Origin: Gammaproteobacteria bacterium | GTDB lineage: Bacteria; Pseudomonadota; Gammaproteobacteria; Granulosicoccales; Granulosicoccaceae | Assembly (NCBI GenBank): GCA_019634245.1 | Contig: JAHQVR010000234.1 | Location: forward strand, 1 to 21,345 | DNA: 21,345 bases | Direction: 5' to 3' | Part shown: positions 15,944-21,345 of the stretch, one piece after another | Position numbering within the stretch: the stretch's first letter is position 1 | Layout: the number at the start of each line of letters is the position of its first letter | Notes under the pieces: generated by a model | Database searches by the model: none | What the model was told of the DNA's origin: nothing | What the model saw: only the letters and a program-made list of their open reading frames with translations | Made by a program: the position numbers and the translations under genes

Positions 15944-16030
15944 CTAAGAAATCAGTGACTGACAGGATAACAGCCCGACTGTGGCAAACAACAAAATGAA
16001 ACCGATCACTCTTTGTAACGGTTTAGGCAT
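15944..16030 (-). CDS. Predicted 28-residue membrane mini-protein upstream of xpaC
   Basis: Short frame of 28 codons plus TAG. The peptide starts MPKPLQRV, then has a continuous hydrophobic run GFILLFATVGLLSC, and ends QSLIS. It is therefore a basic start, one membrane helix and a polar tail. LLSC also resembles a loose lipobox, so a tiny lipoprotein is an alternative. AGGAAG (16039-16044) lies 8 bp before the ATG at 16030, while xpaC itself lacks such a site and begins 7 bp after this stop. That arrangement is what a translated leader coupled to xpaC would look like. It could be a real small partner of XpaC, or only a leader whose translation opens xpaC. I know no family for it. Confidence 0.6.
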   Translation of the reverse strand: MPKPLQRVIGFILLFATVGLLSCQSLIS

Positions 16031-16075
16031 GGAGTCATCTTCCTCGCTTGAGCACTATCTATGATTAAGTAATTT

Positions 16076-16100
16076 TCGCATTATCTGGCGTCCAGTGCGA
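16076..16100 (-). terminator. Interrupted stem-loop after tpm
   Basis: TCGCA/TGCGA (5 bp) encloses CTGG/CCAG (4 bp, 3-nt loop), with four unpaired bases on one side. It lies 26 bp beyond the tpm stop and before the 28-codon frame. On the minus strand it is followed by AAAATTACTT rather than a T-run, so it is at best a weak terminator of the addB-addA-tpm transcript. The promoter of the xpaC cluster should lie in this same 95-bp gap, but I could not place it. Confidence 0.3.
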
Positions 16101-16125
16101 GAATTTTGACCCAATCGCAGCCCGA

Positions 16126-16794
16126 TTATCGCCTGCGCAGTTGATAGACCCTCTCCACTAGCGTATCCAAACCACGATCCGCTAAGTTCCCAAGAATTTC
16201 AGGCCCTTCCGAATAGTCAATTTCTGTTAAATCGAACCCACTGCCCAGGAGCGTTCGCACCTCTTCATCATTGACTGAAAACGGTGGCCCCTGCATACGC
16301 TGCTGGTCGTAAGTCATGCTGATCAGGAGTCCAGGCGATCCAACAGGAACCAGTCGCTGCAGTGACTCGGCATAAGTGGCGCGTAAGTTCGGGGGCATTG
16401 CCACAAGACTCGCTCGATCATAGAAGGAAGATATGGGACCCACATCAGTGGCTTTCAAGTTAAACAGGTCAGCCTGTAACAACGAAATTCCAGAAGCATG
16501 GCCAGTGCCCACATAGACCTGCGCGTTAGCTGTTGACTGCAACGTGTATTCAAAGTTGTTTTCAGTAAAGAAGCTTTCGATCGCCGTTTGACTAAGCTCA
16601 ACACCCACAACACGATAGCCAGCCTGGTGCAACCAAACCATATCCAGAGTTTTACCGCAAAGGGGAACCAAAACAGCGCCGTCGGTGGAGGCTTCCAACT
16701 CAGGCCATAGGCGCATTAACCGGGAATTGACACGCTTTTGATGAAATCCAATTTTACCTGCTTGCCAGTGGTTCAACCAATAGTCAGCTTTCAT
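16126..16794 (-). CDS. tpm: Thiopurine S-methyltransferase
   Basis: SAM-dependent methyltransferase of the bacterial TPMT family. These enzymes methylate thiopurines, and bacterial members also methylate selenite and tellurite species to volatile, less toxic products. From the ATG at 16794 there are 222 residues. Family blocks are WQAGKIGFHQKRVNSRL at about 10-26, VLVPLCGKTLDMVWL at about 41-55 (SAM-binding) and YRVVGVELSQTAIESFF at about 60-76. YDRASLVAMPPNLRATYAESL follows further on. The frame runs back to 16893 inside addA, but the extra residues do not belong to the family, and the block beginning DYWLNHW marks the normal N-terminus. The start overlaps the addA end by 11 bp, so it is probably cotranscribed. 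No truncation is seen. Confidence 0.93.
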   Translation of the reverse strand: MKADYWLNHWQAGKIGFHQKRVNSRLMRLWPELEASTDGAVLVPLCGKTLDMVWLHQAGYRVVGVELSQTAIESFFTENNFEYTLQSTANAQVYVGTGHASGISLLQADLFNLKATDVGPISSFYDRASLVAMPPNLRATYAESLQRLVPVGSPGLLISMTYDQQRMQGPPFSVNDEEVRTLLGSGFDLTEIDYSEGPEILGNLADRGLDTLVERVYQLRRR

Positions 16795-19700
16795 GCTGTA
16801 AATCCGCTTCAAAGTGCCTGAATTCACCGAGTAACGGAAAATACAAGGCCAGCTGAATGGGTCTTGGATCCATACTCGATACGATTTGGGCATAGCGATT
16901 CAGTTGATCGCTATACCGCGTTTGCTCTCTATCTAGAAATTCTTCCACGTTGGAGCCTGCATGACTACCGGTTTTAAAATCAATAATCCAGCGGGTGCCA
17001 TCCTGATCAACAAAGGTACGATCGATAACAATCCGTTGTAGCCGCTTGTTCTCGATGGAGCTTAAAGCCCATTCGGATTTCGCTTCTGGGTGCGGATACA
17101 AAATCCATCGTCCCTTGTCATCAGAAAGGCAATTTTTCAGAGCTTGTTTCGCTGTATTCAGGGACTTTGCAAGCTGCGCTTTTGGCACACCTAAATTGGT
17201 CAACTGGTAGCGCAGTGCATCCGTTTGCTGTTGCACCCAGTTGTCAGTATTTTCGATGGTCGGTAGCGAAGCCTGACTTAATCGCTGCAACTGCGTATGC
17301 ACCACAGTGCCGACGTGTCTAGCTTGTGTACCAGCCCACTGAAACTCAATGTCCTCAATATTGGCATCTACACGTTCACTGTGTTCACCAGAATCAAACA
17401 CCGGTAAAGCTGGCGCCTGCCATTCGCCCTCCATCTGCTGCAACGCCGGTATCGGAGCTTCTTGCTGGGTCAGCGATGGGCCCAATATCTCAGCAGCAGA
17501 ATACTGGTGTTGTAGAAAGTCCTTCTCCAGCACTGGCCACAGTAACGCTAAAAGGCTCTTCTTGGCGGGATTATTAATATCACCGTGTACATTCTCTTTT
17601 AAGGTGGCCGTTAGATGTAACGTTGATTTTGCTCGGGTGCATGCCACATACAACAACCGTCGCTTTTCCTTGTCATCGCCGAGTGCGCGCAACGACTTAA
17701 CAAAGCGATTCAGCAGCGCATGATCAGCTGGCGCATTGCGTTCAAGAAACGGAGCAAGTAGCAATTGAGTCTCTCCATCAATACTGTGCTCATACCACTC
17801 GAGAAGACGTGCATCATCACCACGAGCTGTAGCATCCAGAGCGGGAAGAATGACAGTATCGAATTCCAACCCCTTGGATTTGTGCATAGTCATAACTTGC
17901 ACTGCAGCGGGTTCATTGGATTCGGCGTATAGCTTTTGCATGGCGGCTTGAAGCACGCTGAAGTGCCATAGTTGCCCCTGCAGCTCCAGCTCTTGCATGC
18001 GACTGATACAGCTCTCTGCCGCCGTTAATTCAAGTTCGGATTGGCACAACAACGGGCCTCCTAGCTGCAACCACACTGATTCTACCCAGGGAACCAGCGT
18101 GCTGCGAGGCGCTCGATTAACCGCTGGATGTAAAATCTTATGAAACCAGTCAAGCCTCTGCCTTGCTCGCGCAGACATCGCACAGAGGCGATCTTCCTGC
18201 TGAATAAGATCAAACACTGTGTCGTGCTGGCTGTCCTTCATTAACACGTGCAAATCAGCTAATGACAGTGCACACCACGGCGCCCGCAACAAAGCCAGCC
18301 AGTGCAATCGATCGTGTGGGTAGCGCAACGCCATACACAACGCCATAAGATCACGAACGACCGATTGGTCACCCAGCGTATCCATTTCCACAGATTGGTA
18401 GGCCACACCGCGCGCACGTAACGCCTTGAAAATGGGTGCAGCTTGTGTGCGCCCTCGAACCAAAATGGCGATCGATTGTGACGCGCCGCTGCCGCGCGCT
18501 TGCTCCACAGCCTGTTCTGCTAAAGACGCGACCAGTTGCGCTTCACTATTCCGGTCGTCGGCAATGACCAGATGAGGCTGAACCTCACCTGGGATAGATT
18601 GGAAGGCAACCGACGACGCATAAACAATAGCACCCGGATCGTTCCGGGCGGAGACTTCATCGTCGAACAACTCTGCGAAATGTTCGTTGACCCAAGTAAC
18701 CACATCCGGTGAGGAGCGAAAATTAACCGCCAACGTGAGGCGTTTAGGCTGAATTGCACCAATGCCTTGCTGCTGCACATGTTGAAATAAGCCAACATCG
18801 GCGTTGCGAAATCTGTATATCGACTGCATGGGGTCACCCACAATAAACAGTGATTTTCCGTCGCCGTCGCTCCAGCCATAAAGCAACTTTTCAAACAATT
18901 GAAACTGCGTTTGCGAGGTATCCTGGAATTCATCGACCAAAATATGTTGAATGCGCAGATCTAACGCCAGCGCAAGGTCAGTCGGCGCTAACTCATCACC
19001 TAAAGCCAACTGAGCCCGGCGGGCCATTTCAACAAAATCGATAGTCTGGGAATCGTTAAACACCGAATACAGTTCAAGCACCAAATAAGGCAATGCCTGC
19101 ATAAGCTGTTGCAGCAGAGCCCACTCAGACTCTGTATAGCGCGGAAAAGGTAATTCTCTAACCTCATTTAACGACGTAACGAGTAACTCACTCTCAGCCA
19201 TCTGTGTCAGTAATTCGATGAATCGCGTGGCTCGAGCACGAAGTTGCTCTTCCGACTGATCCAGTAATTGCGCATCTTTCTTGCTCACCGGAAAACCGAT
19301 GCGGCGGTCCACCTTTTTGCGAAGCCCGGCAGACTTACCCTTCACAAGCACCGAATGCGCAAACGCAGCCCAAGCTCCAAGAGACCCAACATTGGGCTCA
19401 GGTGGAGCTGTGTTCTGCGCAAGCTGGGCAGAATAGTCTGATACTGAATAGGTAGGGTCGGCATCAGCCAGCGTTTGCTGTACCTCGGAAGCTTGCCTGA
19501 GTAAACGCCACAGTTCCGCCTGAGCCGCCGGCCCCAGCACAAGGTTTAGCTGTACCTGAGCTTCTTCTAATTGATGCTCCACAATCTGACTGAGCATGGC
19601 TTCCAAACGATCTCGAACCCACTGTGGGTCTGCGCTTGGGTTGATATTGCGTAACCATTGATCTCGAAAGGTAAGCATATTCGCCATTAGACGTACGACC

Positions 19701-20245
19701 ACCTCCAAGCGGTTGCCCGTCTGCAACACTATTTGATCCACTTTATCCAGATGGTTGTCGATCAGTTGCTTAGCGGCTTGGACATACAAGGCACTGGCAT
19801 CATCTACTGGATTCGCCGCTCCGCCGAGAGTCGAAATTAACGGCAAACGTTGTGCTAGCTCGGTACACAATGAATCGATCGTAGTCATTCGAAGCCGCTG
19901 CGGATTGTCCAATAAAGACCATCCCCGTTCACGGTCTCGCTCCAACACCGCATGGGCTAGCCGCCTGCGGGCCGCTTCGTTGGCATCCTCTGGTGTTGCC
20001 TCACTGGCCGCTTGCTTAAGCGCTTCGATCACGCGCAAACGCATCTCGGCCGCTGCCTTGCGAGTGAACGTTAGCGCCAGCACCTGTTCAGGTTCGTCGA
20101 CTCCGGCAAGCAACGTCAAAACTCGGCGAGTCAAAAGCTCAGTTTTACCCGACCCTGCTGGAGCCTGCACGATGAAGGACTGCTCAGGATCAAGCGCCAG
20201 GTCACGTTGATCATTATCTACTAACACCGATGGCGTCATACTCAC
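16784..20245 (-). CDS. addA: AddA-like UvrD/RecB-family helicase-nuclease
   Basis: Large subunit of an AddAB-type enzyme that unwinds and resects DNA double-strand ends for RecA-mediated recombination. About 1,153 residues hold all superfamily 1 helicase motifs: I QAPAGSGKT at 27-35, Ia ALTFTRKAAAEMR, II ILVDEFQDT at about 435-443, III IVGDPMQSIYRFR at about 468-480, IV LAVNFRSS, V VMTMHKSKGLEFD at about 784-796, and VI LLYVACTRAK. The C-terminal RecB-type nuclease is complete too: GTVVH near 980, D about 1075, IIDFKTG with D and K near 1089/1091, and QLNRY near 1113-1117. No motif is degraded, so both activities are expected. The start is GTG at 20245, overlapping the addB stop (GTGA); an ATG at 20239 is an alternative. 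RecB is less likely, since the partner upstream is an AddB-like protein rather than RecC. Confidence 0.9.
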   Translation of the reverse strand: MSMTPSVLVDNDQRDLALDPEQSFIVQAPAGSGKTELLTRRVLTLLAGVDEPEQVLALTFTRKAAAEMRLRVIEALKQAASEATPEDANEAARRRLAHAVLERDRERGWSLLDNPQRLRMTTIDSLCTELAQRLPLISTLGGAANPVDDASALYVQAAKQLIDNHLDKVDQIVLQTGNRLEVVVRLMANMLTFRDQWLRNINPSADPQWVRDRLEAMLSQIVEHQLEEAQVQLNLVLGPAAQAELWRLLRQASEVQQTLADADPTYSVSDYSAQLAQNTAPPEPNVGSLGAWAAFAHSVLVKGKSAGLRKKVDRRIGFPVSKKDAQLLDQSEEQLRARATRFIELLTQMAESELLVTSLNEVRELPFPRYTESEWALLQQLMQALPYLVLELYSVFNDSQTIDFVEMARRAQLALGDELAPTDLALALDLRIQHILVDEFQDTSQTQFQLFEKLLYGWSDGDGKSLFIVGDPMQSIYRFRNADVGLFQHVQQQGIGAIQPKRLTLAVNFRSSPDVVTWVNEHFAELFDDEVSARNDPGAIVYASSVAFQSIPGEVQPHLVIADDRNSEAQLVASLAEQAVEQARGSGASQSIAILVRGRTQAAPIFKALRARGVAYQSVEMDTLGDQSVVRDLMALCMALRYPHDRLHWLALLRAPWCALSLADLHVLMKDSQHDTVFDLIQQEDRLCAMSARARQRLDWFHKILHPAVNRAPRSTLVPWVESVWLQLGGPLLCQSELELTAAESCISRMQELELQGQLWHFSVLQAAMQKLYAESNEPAAVQVMTMHKSKGLEFDTVILPALDATARGDDARLLEWYEHSIDGETQLLLAPFLERNAPADHALLNRFVKSLRALGDDKEKRRLLYVACTRAKSTLHLTATLKENVHGDINNPAKKSLLALLWPVLEKDFLQHQYSAAEILGPSLTQQEAPIPALQQMEGEWQAPALPVFDSGEHSERVDANIEDIEFQWAGTQARHVGTVVHTQLQRLSQASLPTIENTDNWVQQQTDALRYQLTNLGVPKAQLAKSLNTAKQALKNCLSDDKGRWILYPHPEAKSEWALSSIENKRLQRIVIDRTFVDQDGTRWIIDFKTGSHAGSNVEEFLDREQTRYSDQLNRYAQIVSSMDPRPIQLALYFPLLGEFRHFEADLQHES

Positions 20246-21345
20246 TCGGCTTCCAATTCAGTGTGCTCGTCGCGGATATCATCGATCCGACAAAGAGCAG
20301 GTAAGTCACAATACTGGCAGGCCTTTTTGGTTGGGGTAATGGTCGCTAGTCCAGTTCTAAGCTCTTCAGCTAAAGCATCGAGCGACGTGCGCCAGTGACG
20401 CAACCAACTTTCCCAATCAGCAATCTCTGTATCGCCAGATTTAATTCGAGAGACAACGCCTCTCAATAGATCCGAATCGCTCGCAATGCCTTTAAATCGG
20501 CAATCGTTTATCGCGATCTGCGCGTAGCTTACGCCTTCCACATTGTCTGATATCAATGCATACAGCGGCAGTTGAGGATTCTCGATACGCGCCTCTGCCC
20601 ACCCTTTGGGGTTGTTGTTGGTGCCTGTTTTGTAGTCGATGATGAGCTTTTGACCGGAGGGTAGCCGATCAACGCGATCTACTTTCAGCGTTAAGTTAAA
20701 TCCCTGATACGAAACTTCGCGTTCCACCTCCAGTTCTTCCACGTCAAAGGCAGCTCGTCGTTTCTCACAGTGAGTGAACCATTCAAGCATCAGTGATAAC
20801 AATCTCGTTCGTTCCAGTTCGCGTAGACGAAGAGCAACGTTGTTGTCGTCAAGCGAACGATCGATACAACTGAGAATTTGTGCAGACAGCGCATCATCTG
20901 CCAATGACACCAAATTGACCTGCGAGCCCACCTCGTGCCAAAAGTACTCGAGTGCCATGTGTAACAAATTGCCATGAGCCCGTGGATCCAGTCCTAGAGT
21001 GGCTTCTTCCAGCGGACGAACGCGTAATCGATGAAGGGCAAATGCACGGAAAGGACACTGTGCCTGATCTTCAAAAAGCCGCGCACCCCCGATGACCTTT
21101 TCGTCTTTGGGTATTACCGGCCCATGATGATCAACCACAGAAATGAGTCTGGCCCTACCGTGCTGCCGCATTTGAGCAGCAACCGACTGCTTTGCCGTGC
21201 TGTATTCATCACACCGCTCCAATGCCACTGCACTTAACAAATCGGTCGTCGAACACTCCTGACCCTCTCTTAATCGTGCTGAGGTAAACCAAACTTGCTT
21301 AGCAGCTGATTGCCAGAACGATAGCTCAGCGCGCGCCAAGGCCAA
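20242..21345 (-). CDS. addB: AddB-like DNA repair nuclease (C-terminal part)
   Basis: C-terminal 367 residues of the partner of the AddA-like protein; the start lies beyond the right edge. Counting from that edge, the RecB-type nuclease has GNLLH at about 125-129, VDRVD at 222-226 and LIIDYKTG with D237 and K239. A cysteine in QCPFRAF (about 97), together with C343, C346 and C352 (CQYCDLPALC), matches the four-cysteine iron-sulfur staple known from AddB that braces the nuclease domain. With both nucleases intact, the two strands could each be cut by one subunit, as in AddAB. The group looks like the gammaproteobacterial 'probable DNA repair protein' relatives of AddB rather than the Bacillus AddB type, but the helicase-like half is not visible. 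The stop overlaps the addA start by 4 bp. Confidence 0.87.
   Translation of the reverse strand: MALARAELSFWQSAAKQVWFTSARLREGQECSTTDLLSAVALERCDEYSTAKQSVAAQMRQHGRARLISVVDHHGPVIPKDEKVIGGARLFEDQAQCPFRAFALHRLRVRPLEEATLGLDPRAHGNLLHMALEYFWHEVGSQVNLVSLADDALSAQILSCIDRSLDDNNVALRLRELERTRLLSLMLEWFTHCEKRRAAFDVEELEVEREVSYQGFNLTLKVDRVDRLPSGQKLIIDYKTGTNNNPKGWAEARIENPQLPLYALISDNVEGVSYAQIAINDCRFKGIASDSDLLRGVVSRIKSGDTEIADWESWLRHWRTSLDALAEELRTGLATITPTKKACQYCDLPALCRIDDIRDEHTELEAE

Noticed and set aside
11477..16030. Calling the xpaC-telA-SPFH-zinc-ribbon operon an antiphage system.
   Set aside because: There is no nuclease, toxin, sensor or mobile-element context. Envelope stress is the better-supported theme, and the chromosome around it looks like ordinary core sequence.
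16795..16893. A 33-residue extension of Tpm.
   Set aside because: The extra residues are addA sequence read in another frame; the family N-terminus begins at the ATG at 16794.
19755..20210. A 151-codon plus-strand frame opposite addA.
   Set aside because: It is antisense to the Walker A-bearing end of addA, and its serine/arginine/alanine-rich composition is typical of shadow frames.
1..21345. tRNA or rRNA genes, CRISPR arrays, insertion sequences and prophage genes.
   Set aside because: Nothing resembling them was seen on either strand; gaps between genes are 190 bp or less and contain no regular repeats.

Overview
This is about 21 kb of bacterial chromosome, roughly half G+C by eye, with every supported gene on the minus strand. 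It therefore reads from right to left. The gene content points to a free-living gammaproteobacterium: a complete yejABEF peptide importer, a ynjBCD-F cluster otherwise known from E. coli and relatives, bacterial thiopurine methyltransferase and an AddA/AddB pair. Nothing suggests a plasmid, phage or genomic island. No tRNA, rRNA, insertion sequence or CRISPR array was seen, and no gene-free stretch exceeds 190 bp.

In order of transcription there are five blocks. (1) 21345-16126: the C-terminal part of an AddB-like nuclease, then an AddA-like helicase-nuclease, then thiopurine S-methyltransferase (tpm). The genes overlap by 4 and 11 bp. (2) 16030-11477: a probable five-gene operon holding a 28-residue membrane mini-protein (not previously annotated as far as I can tell), an XpaC-like membrane protein, a TelA-like toxic-anion-resistance protein, a YdjI-like SPFH protein with a C-terminal GYF_2-like domain, and a membrane-anchored double zinc-ribbon protein. 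(3) 11365-5736: yejA-yejB-yejE-yejF, an ABC importer for peptides. (4) 5575-1439: ynjB-ynjC-ynjD-ynjF, an ABC importer of unknown substrate linked to a CDP-alcohol phosphatidyltransferase. (5) 1325-1: an Ada-like alkyltransferase lacking the usual N-terminal domain, then the N-terminal part of a PLP-dependent threonine/serine dehydratase.

The two transporter operons are well-recognised families. The block most worth attention is (2). It combines families that in Bacillus occur in two separate operons (xpaC-yaaN and pspA-ydjGHI), here without a PspA gene in the window. The likely theme is the cell envelope or membrane stress, but its biochemical role is unknown. tpm lies just upstream of it, and both Tpm and TelA relatives have been tied to tellurite/selenite tolerance, so a functional link is possible but unproven.

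Several starts were chosen inside longer open frames on the basis of ribosome-binding sites or overlaps: telA 15056, SPFH 13886, zinc ribbon 12772, tpm 16794 and yejE 8383.
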